Below, in pieces: positions 13,601 through 28,400 of a DNA stretch of 64,000 nt. The number at the start of each line of letters is the position of its first letter. Within the stretch, counting starts at the first letter, position 1. The position numbers and the translations under genes were made by a program. The notes beneath the pieces are model-generated. The model had not been told where the DNA came from and did not search any database. It saw nothing but the letters and a program-made list of their open reading frames with translations. This DNA is from Siphlonurus alternatus (taxonomy: Eukaryota > Arthropoda > Insecta > Ephemeroptera > Siphlonuridae): contig OX463778.1 in assembly GCA_949825025.1 (NCBI GenBank), positions 52,454,364-52,518,363 of the forward strand, read 5' to 3'.

Positions 13601-16600
13601 GAATAGATGGTACCAAATTATGCTACTCTGAATTTTTTCAGATTTTTTTGAAACACGGAACCATTTTTAAATAATTATTGAAAGTCCTGTGATTTCAGTT
13701 GGCACCCCTGCAGCCTTAATAAAAAGGATAGAGACTGAACGCCTATTGACGCCTCTAAGGGGCGTGGCCGCACATTCAATAATTATTTAAAAATAGTTCT
13801 GGGTTTCAAAAAAATCTAAAAGAATTCAGAGTAGCATAATTTGGTACCCTCTATTCATTTCTGCAATAAAAAAATTTCATGTATGTTGTCCATTCTCTTC
13901 ACTAAAGTTTAGAAATTTCACCTACAGAACAAGATTTAGGATAATTTCTTTGAAAAACTTTAATTGTCTGTATTTCCTCTATGCTCGATTTAACAATAGC
14001 TCTGTTTGTCAATACACAATCAGAAAGAATCGATTTTTATTGATGAACCTTATGTTCCATGTACATAAGGTTCATCAATAAAAATCGATTCTTTCAGATT
14101 GTATATTTACAAACAGAGCTCTACAATTGAGGCTGGCCAGTTGTTAAGGAATATCAAGTAAGTAAGGTGTGTGGCCTAATAATTAGGGTGATAAAAATTT
14201 AGTGGGTGGAATTGAGATTTATCAAAATCTGCACACTAAATTTTTAGATGCTGAATTATTTTCAGTACTTTATGTCAGTAATGTCAGTACAAAATTGCTC
14301 CAGTCAGTACAAAATTTCTCCAGTTTCGTCTTACATCCAGCACTTTTGACCTGTAAAACACTTATTCCAAGTACAAATTTGGTACTGAAAAAAGAGAGTA
14401 AAAAAAAAGTACAAAAAATTGACTCTATTTTTTCAGTACCAAATTTGTACTTGGATTAAGTATTTTATAGGTCAAAAGTGCTGGATGTAAGATGAAACTG
14501 GAGCAATTTTGTACTGACATAAAGTACTGAAACCAATTCAGCATCTAAAAATTTAGTGTGATATGACGTCAGATAAAACAGAGACTGTCTTTCTGATCTT
14601 GGGGATAAACACAAAGAGCATCACACAATTAAACTTGATAGTAAACAGCTGTGAAGGGCTAGTTGTCACTATTTTGATACAAAACATGTCTTTAAGCTGT
14701 CACATAATATTGGAAAATTAATTACAATTTTTTTTGTAATGCACTCAAAATTTTATTTTATTTCGATCTAATTAAATAAAAATTTATAAAAAATAATAAT
14801 AATAATAATTTTTATTAGTTAATGTTCAATATATTTGTTTTAATATTTAAATACAAATTTAATGTTTACTTTACAATTTTAATGATGTTAATGTGAATAA
14901 TTCAACCATAAAGCAATTTAATTTTATTATTTATTTAATGTTTTTAAGCCTGATTAAATTTATGCTGTTAATCTATTCACCTCATTCGCCATAAACACAA
15001 TCATGTACTGTATGCTGTGCTTTATCTGTACTTCGGGTGATTAAAAAACAAATTATTTAAATTATTTTCGTCATGTTTACTGCATTAATTATATTTTTAT
15101 TGCAACACACTTGTTTTTACTGAATCCACGTAGTTAAATTAACATAAATACTATCACAATAAACTTTGTTTTTTCGTCTGTACAATTCTTTAAAATCACA
15201 TACAGGAAGAGAAATAATGATATTTAATATTTCCCTGACTCAAAGGCACAGTTGGGCACAGTTAGCTACCCAGTTCAATATTCATGTATTTTTCCAATGT
15301 TATTTGAACTTGGCAGCCTAGTTCATAATCCCCTTGTGGCTGGTCTCAAATAGGACGTACAGTTGAACCAATTTGAATTAACATGTGAATTTTGAGAGTG
15401 AACTGTAACTAAATGGGAGTACCATTTAGTCCAACTGTGAAGGGCAACTGTGCCCAACTGCGCCCTACTGTGCCTTTTAGACAGGTTATTGATCAAACAT
15501 TGGTGTGCAGGAACAAGAGAGAACGGCAGCTCCAGAAGTGACTGCATGCATCATTTTACTTATTTTACTTTTTTATGTAAATTGAGGCCCTCAATTTACA
15601 TTTGAGGCACGTATATACACTAACCCCTCCCTTCTTGCACCTCGTTTTTCTTACTCGATAGACCTTATGTACATGGACATAAGGTCTATCGAAATCACAC
15701 ACTGGGCTAATAGAGGCTTCAAGTCAGCTGATTTTTCGGTGATCCCACCCGCTATACCAAACCTATGTAAAAAAAAACGTGAATTCGTTTTTTCACCAAG
15801 AATAAGATTTTTCAGGGAAAATTCCTTTACGGAACTTTGGTCCAAACTGAAAAATAAAGTAGATAATTCAAGATTTAGATTTTTTACTTGATTTATAACC
15901 GAGAAAAGTTAAAAAAACACTTTGCTTCATTTTCAAGTGCAAGATGAACCTTAGCGACAAACAGTTGCGCAGCGAAAGCGCATCACTTGAAGCCTCCATT
16001 CGACCTAAATTTTCCTCGCTCGATGGACCTTATGTACATGGACATAAGGTCGATTCTCACCTTGTCCACCAGCTTGTCGCTCTCCAGGCGGGCCAGCTGT
16101 TCTGCGCGCGCCAGCAGACTCTCCGTGTGAAGGTCGACGCCCACCTCCTTAGAGATCTCGTCCATGTTGAGGGCGCGTCCCACCCTCTCGAGGAACGTCA
16201 GGTACTGCAACAAGTTGCAGCGTTCAGATGTAATGATTTTTTTTGTCCCGTCTAGGGTACAACGTCCTGAGTTGGGCTGGACCACCCGTTGTTGGCCAGC
16301 CCAACCCAGGACGCTGTACCCTAGACGCGACATAAACTCAGGACGCTCTACCCTAGATGTGACAGTTGTTTGCCATCGTATATCGGAAACAATGTATACA
16401 GAGTTGTTTGCTGTAAATTATGTTTGAGACTTAATTAGGAGAGAGGTACAATGTAGAGAGGGGAGGTGGGGTGTCGATATAATGTTGACTATATAGATAG
16501 GAGAAATTACTATACAAAAAGAAAAAGAACAGAAAAAAATAGAATTTTTATTGTGATTTTTTGTCTACGTGCACTGGTGTATTCTTACAATGTTTTAAAC

Positions 16601-19600
16601 TTTGATTTATGTTGTTTAATTAAGTAAAAAAATAAATATGAAAATTGTTTATATGCTAGTCTGTGCATTCTGGTGCACTTCAGGAGAGCCAAACCTTGCT
16701 GCCAAACGTATTTCACAACTCATAAGACCTGCCGATAGACAAATTACATCATGTGGTTTCTCTTAAGCCTAGTAAAAAAGCTTCAGATTCAATATACGAA
16801 TTAACCTGATAACAATGTTACAACCCGTTTGGTTTTGAAGCTGACGCAAGACTCAACAAAAATTTACGTGAGAGCAAAATGTCGAGGTTTGAAATTCAAT
16901 GACAGCAGTGAATTCAATCAAGCATCAGAGGAAAAATCGTGTCGTGAGATGGCTGCTATTGAATTTCACAGAAATGTCACTCGAATTTATTTCAACAACA
17001 ACTTGAAATTTTCTTCTCCAGATTTATTAATTTAAAACTAACATCGTAATGGTGACGTCACTTAATTATTTCTAACATTAAGAAAGTCTTTGTCACACCC
17101 ATGACGTCATGACATTAATTTAAATGTCGATAGTTTTCAAACACATCTAATAGCTAGCAACTAAATTGTATTTTGTCCTGTATTGTATAATTGTATAATA
17201 TATTATTGTTATATTTCAAGCAATCCGTTGAATTTGAACGGAAAGAAAGTAAATTGAAAAGTTATAATTTCCAAGACAAAGGATTCATATATAATTGGGT
17301 GGTTCATTATTTCCTGAAAACAATTTATTTGAAAACAAAATAGCGTCTCTTTGCGCAAGGGTAAAATGACTGATTGTTAATAACACTGTACGAGAGTGAA
17401 GATGCGGTTAGTTATTTCGAACTAAAATGAAACATTATTTATCAAAGAGAATGTGTAAGTAGCGTTGTACATCACAATTGTGTTCCTGTGTGTGAATTTG
17501 CTGAAGACAATACATCAAGCTGCTTACAAACTATTAGTCTGACATTAATTATGATAATTTTATATTTAAAACAATCAATAAATTACCCCACTTTGAGGTG
17601 AAGCTTCCAAATGTCTCAAGTTTCGTATTCAGCATAGAAAATGGAAGTTCAGTAAGTTTTGGTGATGAAAGAGGCGAAGCGATCTACCCTGCTACCCAAC
17701 ATTATTTATTTATTTATTCAGTTTTTTCCCCCAGTTTTCAGTACATGTTGCAGTTCATGTTCATAATATAAAAATAAATACTAAAATTTTAACTAGCGTT
17801 TATTTTAGTAAATAAACTAATTTATAAGCTACTTCGTATGAAACATAATATAGGATACACTGCGTATTTTTTAAAGTTTTTTTATATCCCAAATTTAAAA
17901 ATTCATATTGAAAAGTGCTGGATTTACAGATTTCAAATTAGAAATAGTTTATTCTTATTTCGTTTTTTTTTTTGTACATTCATCGACTGAAAAAATTCCT
18001 TTCTGCAGCCTTGTTAATCCCCATGCTCCGTCAGGATAAAACATGGCAGCAAGGCACGGTGATTGACAAGGCTATAATACAGAAGAGAAATTTTCACAGG
18101 CGAAGAGTGTACACAGCAAAAAACTAACGTCTTACGTTGAGCTGAATTGCTATCTCGTCTTGACTCTAATCGAGTGTCGATCTCAAAATTTTTATTACAG
18201 AAATGAATAGAAGATGCAAAGTTACGCCATTCTGATTTTTTCAGATTTTTTAAGAGTCCGGAAACTATTTAAAAAAATTATTCAAAGTACAGGGAAAGTG
18301 ATGCCTCTCTTAATAAAAGGATAGAACATAATTCTAAAAGGAGCGTGGGTTCAAATCCAATCTCCGCAAAATATTTTAGCAATACTTCCCGTTCTCTAAA
18401 ATATATGAAAAAAAAAAAAATCAGAGTGGCATAACTTAACATCCATTGTTGTAATAAAAAATTGATAGGTCAATTGTGAGGTACTCACGATGCTCTTGTC
18501 CCTCCGGAGGACGTCCCTGGCGACCTCCGCGGTGGCCAGCTCGGCCTCGGTCTTGCTCAGCCTCGTCTCCAAGGTGAGCTTGTCGTCCTCAAGGGCGCGC
18601 AGTCGGCGACACGTGGCGTCCCCCTGCTCCACCGCGCGACTCAGCTGCTGGGTGCTCAGATTTGCCTTGTCGCGCAGGCACTCCGCTTGCTGTAATGTGT
18701 GACCGGTCAGTGTACTGTTAATAGCATGAAATACCTACCAACAATGGTTCTTTCATTGTTGTCAGGGTAAAAAGTTGAATTTCCTGCTTGTAGCTTATCA
18801 CAGAAGTTTTTGTGTCTTTGCTGTCTCATCAATGAGAGAGTCCGAGCTAGCAAGTAAGTATCAATCAAGGTTGGCTTTATACAGGTTAAGCCACGTGCGT
18901 ATTTCGTGCGTCATTTTTCCAATATTTCCAGGACCCATTGCACCGCGAAAATTCAAAAATAGCATTGCATCATGGGCGCATTCAAAGTTTCGCGGCACGA
19001 TAGGTCCTGGAATACTTGAATCTGATTGGCTAAGCCCGTTAACATTGGTCAAATCGGAGGCTTAACCTGTATAAAGCCAACCTTGGTATCGATGAAACAG
19101 CACACAGCCTCTGTGATAAGAAGTAGGGAATTTAAATTTGTACTGTGATAACAAAGGACCATTGTTGGTACATATTTTATGCTATTGAGGGTACACGTGG
19201 CGCGAGGCACCAATAAACAGCTAGATACTAGCTTAATTGTGTGATAATAGAAGTAGTGTCCTTTTGTGAAGTTACTAAAATTTATAAAGTTTAAAATATT
19301 ATGATTTTATCTGGCAGTTTTTTTAACAGGATTTTTCCACAAATTAATCAAATCAAGCAAACTGTTAAAAAAAAAAAAAAAAACATTTTTCTCCTTTTCG
19401 TGATAGTTGATTTTTTTTACTATACAAATTGAATATTCCACATTTTAGGTTTAAATACAACACAATAAAATTAAATTTTAACTTGCATTACATTAGGCTT
19501 TCACTACACAAAATGTTTCTTAATTTTTTTTTGTTTAAATTTCATATTATATTTATTTAATCTTTATTGTTTTCTGTTTTTAGTGCACTTTAATTGAGGT

Positions 19601-22402
19601 TTCTATAACCCAAAAGTAAATAGAGATTTAAATTTTCTATGACTATAGCCAAGTATAGTAATATTAATTTGCTCATTAATTAATTATCAAGCTTTCAAGT
19701 AACACTCTTAATTGACATGCAAGCGGTGTATTTTTTTTTTTATTATTATTTTAAATCATTTGGCTTGTACAGAGACAAACATTGATCAAGTCAACACTTA
19801 TTATAAAATATAAAACTAATATTAAATAAACACATAATTATATACAAGGACATGACAAATACACAAACTATCTAATAAATTATTAATCGTTTAACAATTT
19901 TCATGCCAAATAAACTAACTCAATACAATATTTTCTGGTAATTTACTACTAAAAAAAGATTTAACTGAATAATACTCCTTATTAATTAAAATTTTCTTCA
20001 ACATGTTTTTAAAAGAATTGGGATTAGCTATATTTGTAAGACTATTTGGTAAAAAATCATAAATTTTGTCTATTGAAAGCATAAATAACCGATGTTAGTG
20101 ACGTCAGGGTAAATAATTTTCCGAGATGCAACGTTTTAAAAAAAATTGATGAAGTTATTCGATCAATAAATTTCCCCATCAATTTGTAATACGAGAGAAA
20201 CGCATTCAATCGTACATCAATCATCGATCAGCTTTAAGGACATTTTACGTTGTGACCATCTTTTTGGTACTGCTGCTGATTTTAAAGCAGATATATCCTT
20301 GTCACCGTCGCACGCAGTCCACATAAATTCTACTTTTAATGTCAATAAAATATCCGGTACTACACGATACAATTTTTCTCAGTATTACATACATTTTTTC
20401 CTTACATAATTACATTTTGTTTATATATATGGAGATGTATTTTTTTGTAAGAAAAAATTGTATGTAAATTTATCTTATAATATACAGGCTTTAGTTTTTT
20501 AAACAAATTACGAACCTAAAATTTTTAAAGTAAAAACATCAAATCGAGTTAATCTTTGAATTAATTATTATCATTTTAGAGTGATAAAAAGTATGATAAT
20601 GGCTGTTGTTGCAAACAATTGAAATGCTAAATATATTTAATTTCGAACGTTAGACCAATGTATCTCATGATTATTTTTTCAAATAAAGCCATTGATGTAA
20701 GAAAGATTTGTTGAAATTCTCTAAAATTTATCACTAAACCAATAATTAATTACCATGGCTGGTAATTTTTTCCTTGACTGTTCTACATTTAAGGTACTGC
20801 TCACAATGGATTTAACCCGACACGACCTGGCAATGCTTAATTATGATTGTGTGGGCCCTTTTCAAACGCCAGTCATGACCTAACTGATTTCTCATTAAAA
20901 TAAACAGTTATTGAAATTACTTTGCGGTAATATTCAATCGAGTTGAAGGCTGCTGTGAAAACATTCTGTTGTTTGGCTTCAGTTCTTAAAGTTGATATTA
21001 ACATTTTGCGGCCACTTCCCGGTAATAACTTTTTATTGTGAAAATTAACTCATTATAATTTCCATTATGAAAACCAAAAGTTTACCAAACTCTCATAACT
21101 TCGTACTTCCGCCTATTTTGTATGTGTGGGAGTGTTGATTCAAAAACTGTAAATTAATCGAGAGGCTGAGGACCAAACAAGATTTTCAATTTTCCTTTAA
21201 GGTCATTTTCCTATATTTTTTCATTTAAATAGTAACATTCTTAGACGAAATCTTAGTAACTCAACAATAAAAAAGTGTTGAAAAGTTTGAAACACTAACT
21301 TATGGATTGAAATTGGGTTTGACGTAACTCCATGGCAAAACTGCTTAGAATCTAAATAAATATACAATCCAAAAAAAGTTGGATGTATATTTTTCAACAT
21401 TTTAGTTTGTAACGCTGACTTTTTTTTTTATAGTGTAACTGAATGACGTTAAAACTGTTTTCATTTGAAGAGTCTCAATATAGTATTTAATAACTTCATT
21501 ATAATGCAATACATAACTTAATTTATCAAGTAATTATTTTTATTACATTATTCCTCAATCACTACGTTTATATGACGGTGTTTAATACGTATTCGTTGAC
21601 GACGCCTCATAAGAATTAACATTAGCCGTCATCAACGAATACGCATTAAATATCATCATGTAAACGTAGTAATTGTTATGCAAATATTGAATAATTTAAT
21701 TTATTGATAATGCTGTGAGTCTTATTTTATTATTTAATGTTGCATCAAGTAAATGAAATTAAAATTAAATATGACCTCAATGACGTAAGTGCATGATTAA
21801 AATTAAATTAATTAATTTTAATTAATTTTAATTTTTTCGGCCATGGACGCAGTGCAAACTACAGCACCTGTCGATAAGACTCTGTCTTGACGGGACAAGA
21901 ATACGGAGATGCACACAAGCAAAAAAAAAAAAAAAAAAAAAAAAAAATTCAGCAACGAAAGGTTTAACATGCAGTTTATATAATATACATATGTTAACTT
22001 GAATTTTAGGAAGTAACAAAGAAATTAATGTTACATTGATCTAGAATTATAATTATGAATAATAATTATAATATATCTTTATGTTATTCTGATTTCTGAG
22101 ATTTCAAAGTTTTTTATATAACAAAAAATATCATAATTTTATTATACTCGAGGGTTGATTACTCAAATTGAATTATGTATTTTGGGTCAGATATGACATG
22201 TTTTATTGCCACTGGGGTGAGGTATAAAATTGGTACACACTTTAGTTTGTTAACATTATTTTTTATAAAATAAACAGATATTATAATAAAACTCATAATA
22301 TATAGTATATTATTTATACATAATAATATACGCATTTTTTTAAAAAAAAATTAATTACGTGCGTGCCTGACCTTAAGCTTCAAATTATCATACATAATAA
22401 AA

Positions 22403-22486
<84 letters not shown>

Positions 22487-25400
22487 AAATAATAATAATA
22501 ATAATAATATAAAAATAATAATAATAATAAATAATAAATAATGTATTATGATACATTATTTCGAGTAATTTCGAGTAATATATCAATGTATATTTATGTA
22601 TATTTGTGAAAATTTACATATCAATTAAGTAAACGCTTTTGCTTGTTGCTAATAAATATTGAAGACTTTCTCTGAAATTACGATTAATTACCGCGTAAAC
22701 AAATTTCATTAATCATCTCACGTAACCGTTAATTACGTTATTAAATAAGTGGAGATGATTTCTCAATACTGACGTGTCGAATGAAGTCACGTCTTTACGT
22801 TCCAAAACTAATTTCGCAGCGTTGAGTCAGCTGTCAGTTCAATAACATCGATTTATATACGGTCACGTGCGAATTAAATCTTCAACCACCACTCCTACTG
22901 TTGTTGTTCACAGAGTTCATGTAGGATACGATAAAGTTTAAGGTTTACATTTTGATTGAGTTTTCAGAGTGATTTGAAAATGTCTGAAATTCTGATGACG
23001 AAATTTCATGCGCCATCGCAACTTTTCGAATTCGCTTGTAAATATAAGTTTTACGTCAATTTGACGACTTTCACACATGGATATAAATATCACAAATATT
23101 CGTATTACAAAATATTTGCCTCACAACGCTCTTTAAAATTGCTAATGTTAAGCCTGTATTACACGATACAATTTTGCATACAAATTTTCCTTACAAGAAA
23201 ATTTTATCTTCATACAAACAGAGTTGAGTTTTTTTGCAATGAAAAATTGTATGCAATAATTAAAAAAATATCGTGATGCGGCTAAAACACCTTATCTCTT
23301 GAATTTATTCAATTTTCCGATGGTGTTCACATATAAATCATAATAAATCTATCACATTCAAATTCATGTTTTCCACATTACATTTCACAAGTATCATTGT
23401 ATTTTGGTGTTTGTTTACTAAAATGATTAAATTTCGGTTCTACATCATAACGTTAAAAAAAAAATGAATCCATAAAACCACAGCAGTAAGGAAATACACA
23501 GTTAATTAAAATTATGTAAAATTGTGTGAAATTTAATCTGGGCTATTTTATATAAAACAATGGAAATATCCGCAACCAGGTTCCAGTTGGGAAGGCGAAC
23601 AACAATAATATTATTATGTGTTGGGCAAATTTCGAGCAGATGTGTGTGAAACCATAGCCAGTAAAACAATATTTTAAAACAATTTTTTATTGTTAGTTTT
23701 CAGATCCTACCAACGTTGCGTCTGTGTTAGACATGTCTCTCTTTTATATCTTCATTGTTTGTAAAGTAATACAATCAGTGGCGGTATAGAGGGGGTATAG
23801 CAGAGTATTTTTTCTCATAGGCATTCACGCAAAGGGGGGCTGATATTTTAAAAATGGAGTACAGGACTCTGAGATGCTAGGGGTCTATTTTGAATTTCTA
23901 CTCCCACGGGCCAAAAAATTAGAGGATTGCCATAAATATCAACTATATACATTTTACTATATCATTTTTCTATTTATTTAGATGTTTCAGTAATCTTAGT
24001 TACAATGAACGACCTTCGTGAAATTTTTTATTGCAGAATAAGAAAACTTTGAGTTATATAATTATATGAAAGTGAGGGGGAAAGAAATTGTGACGTCATA
24101 GTCATGCAGATATTTAACACACAAGCACAAGGAAAGACGTTGCATGACTATGACGTCATAGCATGTTTCCCCTTCATTTTGAGGGTGTAAGAGATTTAAA
24201 AAAAAAAAAAAAAAATTGACAACGTAATACTTAACTTAACATTCTCTACCCAAGCATGCAATAGAGGTTTCAAGTGTTTCCCAGTGGGAAAATTTTCTTC
24301 ATAAGCCACCATGTTAGAAAATTTGATTTTTTTTCCTCTGTAACTATTAAAGCTATTAATTTCAAACCATCTCCTACCTCTCCCCTTTAGGGGTCTTCTG
24401 ATAATGAATCAAGAACTTATTTTCCTATAAAAAAATCTTTAATGCTAAAAAAGCTTTTTTCTTTTTTTTTTTTTTTTACATAGGTTTGGCTGGGACGATG
24501 GGAACACCACAAAATGAGCTGACTTGAATCGTCTCTACACAAATTACATGCAGGTTGTCGGTAATTCGGACTTACCGTGGCCTTCTCGCGACAGTCCTGT
24601 AGGATCTCTCGCAGGCGCTCTCGGATGCTCTCCTCGCAGGCCTCAACGAACCTCGCGGGCGAGCTCAGCTGCACGGCTAAACCCTCCAGCACACGCCGCA
24701 GTTCCCCCTGAGCCCGCGTGGCCTTGTCTTCGCGGACCTTCAGTTCCTCTGAGGGCAGTGTCGGAGACTTTAAATTGTACTTCTGTTTTCTATCAGATTA
24801 AAAAAATTAAATAATGGAAGCAACCAGGCCTCTATAGCTGGCGTCGCTTAATATAAAATAATTAAAAATGAAATCAGTAAATAATTCCTCAAAGGGCGTG
24901 AATGTACTTAAATAATAATAAGTGCTATTCGTAAACCTTGCTAGGTGTACATTTTCTGCCCTCATCGACCTTATGTTCATCGACCTTATGTTCATGTGCA
25001 TATAAGGTCGATTGAGGGCAGAAAGTGCAATGTACACCGAGCAGGGTTTACGAACAGACCTATAATAAAATAGTCCATTAATTGACTTCATTGCTAATAT
25101 AATATGGCACCAATTAAAGGTACATCTCCAGTCTGTGCTGTATAGAAACCTATAGTTACAAGTTCTCATTTAGTATGTAATCGATATCTATCATAGCAGA
25201 TACGTTAATTATCATCTGCATGACAGTAACTTACTTGATATATTTTACTGCAGAAAAGAGCATATTAGATATTGAAACTGACAGCTACCGTAAGAGAAAA
25301 TTATTTGTATTCAGCGAGAAACATTTATTTCACAAGTTGAGCTTCACAGCTTGATCGTCATATTTGTTCTACTCAATTTCACGCTGTCAAACACGGACTG

Positions 25401-28400
25401 TGCTGTGTGTGATTCGATGTGACTCGAACATCACGATAATTCCACATTTCAAGGGCTTAACACGTTACATGACATCGCTGAAAGTTGGAGTCATCAAGCG
25501 GAAAACAAACCTATACATTTTTTTATAGCTTTTTTAATCTCTCCTTTTTTATTTTTCACGTGAATTTCACGTGATACATAATTCATTGAATGTAATTTTG
25601 AAGATGAATTTGAAGAGAAAATCGAATCATCATGAAGTTTAGTTGTGAGTTTTTCACGTACACTCCAAGATATCACGAACGGTACATTTTTTTTATTTGT
25701 TCGAGCTGCAGCTCCAGGAGGTAAAGACATGCAGAATTTTTCCACAACGCCTATGACGTCATTACATTCTTTGGTTCAAGCCGAAGTTGTCAGATTTAAC
25801 CAAAGTTAGTCAACACTCCAGCACCAGTTTACCGGAACTGTACCTCACCTCTCATCTGCGCCAGGGCTGACTCCTGCGCGGCCAGTGACCCCGTGGCGCT
25901 GCCGAGCGTTCGACTAGTGGCCGCCATCTTGTCCCTCAGGTCGGTCAGCTCACGGTCTACTACGCGGTGCTGCATCTCCAGGGTCTCCTTGTCCTGAAGG
26001 TCAAGGTCAAATTACTCAAATGTCAAGGTCAAATATCGTTACTTCGTTTGTAAGTACGACAAGCCTTTAGAGATTTTAATTTTGTTGCAATTAGATTTCA
26101 GGTTATGTATAGAGTATATCGACATTAAAAATTTTTATTGCAGAAATGGATAAGAGGGTGCAAAGTTATATATGCTACTCTGATTTTTTTCAGATTTTTT
26201 TAGAGGCCTGGAACTAATTAAAAAAAAATCTTGAAAGTACAGAGAAAGTAACGTCAGACGCCTCCCTTTATAAAAGGGTAGGACCTAAAAGGGGCGTGGG
26301 TTCAAACCTGATCTCTGCAAAAATTTTTAACAATACTTCCCGGACTCTAAAAAATCTGAAAAATATCAGAGTGGCGTAAATTTGTACCCTCTATCCAATT
26401 TTGCAATAAAAAAATTTGAGGTCGATATTGTCTGGTTTGGTAGCCATTTTGAAGTACCAGGATCGAGGTACCTGTCTGAGACGGTCCAGCTCTAGAAGGT
26501 GCCCGGCCGCCTGTCGCTGCAGACAATCTCGGTCCGTGACGGCTCGCTCCAGGGCGTCCCTGCAGCTGCGCAGCTCCACCTCGGCAGCTGTCAGCGTCTC
26601 GGAGGTTGCGCACGAACGACTGCGCAACCTTGCGGTCTCCTGTAGATTTTTTAACAACGATACATTCTTATGAGCTTGGAGCTCAAAGCGTGATAATGGA
26701 GGTAAAGGATGGTGGCCACGGCCTATTACGTGTCTCAGCATCCACTGAGGTGAGACTGAGGGAACCGTGTTAAACCTCAGTCAGGACGGACACTTCTACT
26801 TTTTATAAATAAGCCAAAGTTATGTCCAAAATCTGGACAGCCATTCCTCACTGAACTGTAATGCAGGTGGTTTGCAACGTTTTTAATACTCTTGTTTATG
26901 ATAGGACCATGAAAATGTTTAGTTACAGTAAAAATTTCAGATGTCCATAAGCCTAAACTGTGGTAGGATGAATATGCAGTTGATATGAGATATGACATCA
27001 CAGAAATAATTTCACTATATAAGTAATGAATGAGACTGATGTTGAACTGATCTAAATCTATTGTTGATATGACATCACAGAAACTTCATATAATTTCAAT
27101 ATAAAGTAATTAGTGCAGAGACTGCGGTGTTGAATTTATCGAAGCTGCTCATGACATCACATCTAATAATTTTATTAGAATTTCACTATATATTAATTGT
27201 AATGATAAGACTGCTATTCAATAAGCTGTTAATGACGTCACATAAACTTGCAGTGATCGCAGTATAGGTAATTAATCAGGTGGTTCAAACATATACTGTA
27301 TGGACATCAGTCCTTGAGGCAGTTCGATCTATTTAACAATGTAAGGAACTACTTGATGAAGTGCTATTAATTTTGAAGGTGTCAAGATTTCGAATCCATC
27401 AGAATATCGGCTTGTTTAGATACGAAAAAGTCAATAAACTTGATATAATAATAAATAATAACACACTGTTGATATTTTCCCAAGGTAAATGTTTGCAGAC
27501 TAGAAAGCAATAAACAAAGTTGACACAGCGTGAAGACGGTAATGTACCTCCAAGAAAGGAAATTATCACCGACGGATATCTACACATTAAGATGCTTCTT
27601 CCATTTCCTCCATGCAATCGTCATTGGAGCTTTCTTCTTTGTGTCAAAAAGATAAACGTGATATATTTCCTAGTCCCTTTAACGGCATAATAAATTTTAG
27701 TAATAAATTATCAAATATATATTTTGGAGAGTAACATTTTTAGAAAAAAATACATTAAAGGTTTTAAAAAATATATATTCGAGAATAAACTATGAGTATT
27801 GAATTGAATTTTGTAAATTATTCCAAAGCTTATTATATGTAAAATATTGTAAACCTTAAAATAGTCACAATTTTTTTACTGTCAATACTATAATAAAAGA
27901 GTTAGCTCTGCAGTACTATTGTTGCCACATTTCTTAATCTCAGGTAATGAATTTAATATAAAAAAAAATTTACATACAACAATTGTAATATCAGAGTAAA
28001 AAATACAAAAGGAGAACCGCACACAAGAGAATACATTATATAAATGTAAGCTTCATACCATAGCAGTAATGAATTATATAAAAAAACACTTTGATTAAAT
28101 ATACTATTTAGTTTTAGAAAGTTATAAAAAATTAATTACACTACAAGTAAAACTTTGCATTATTTAGTATTTTTTGCTATGAAACATTTACCAACTTTGT
28201 TTTGGTAAGTCACAGTACAAAAAATGTAAATCACCTGCACCAGCTCCGAGGCTTTGTGCACCAGAGACTCGGGACACGACACCATCGAGTCGGAAAACTC
28301 CGTCCCGAGCGCCGCGGCGAGTCGGCGAACAAAATCGTGCATCGTCTTTCGTGACAGATCTTTCTGCTGTTCCTCCGAGTTACACTCCAGCTCGAGGCAT

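Larger units (their letters stand above)
18690..24575. other. CCDC170 intron 7-8, 5.9 kb
   Basis: No coding exon seen. It holds the foldback at 18731, small palindromes near 20345-20475, 21555 and 23150-23275 (the first and last share TACACGATACAATTTT), a poly-A of about 27 bp at 21920, a TAAA array at 22396-22487 and the short palindrome at 24085. Confidence 0.6.

Noticed and set aside
22380..22586. Open frame of repeated IYLF and YYII
   Set aside because: Translation of the TAAA/TAA array; the same applies to the frame at 36973-37158.
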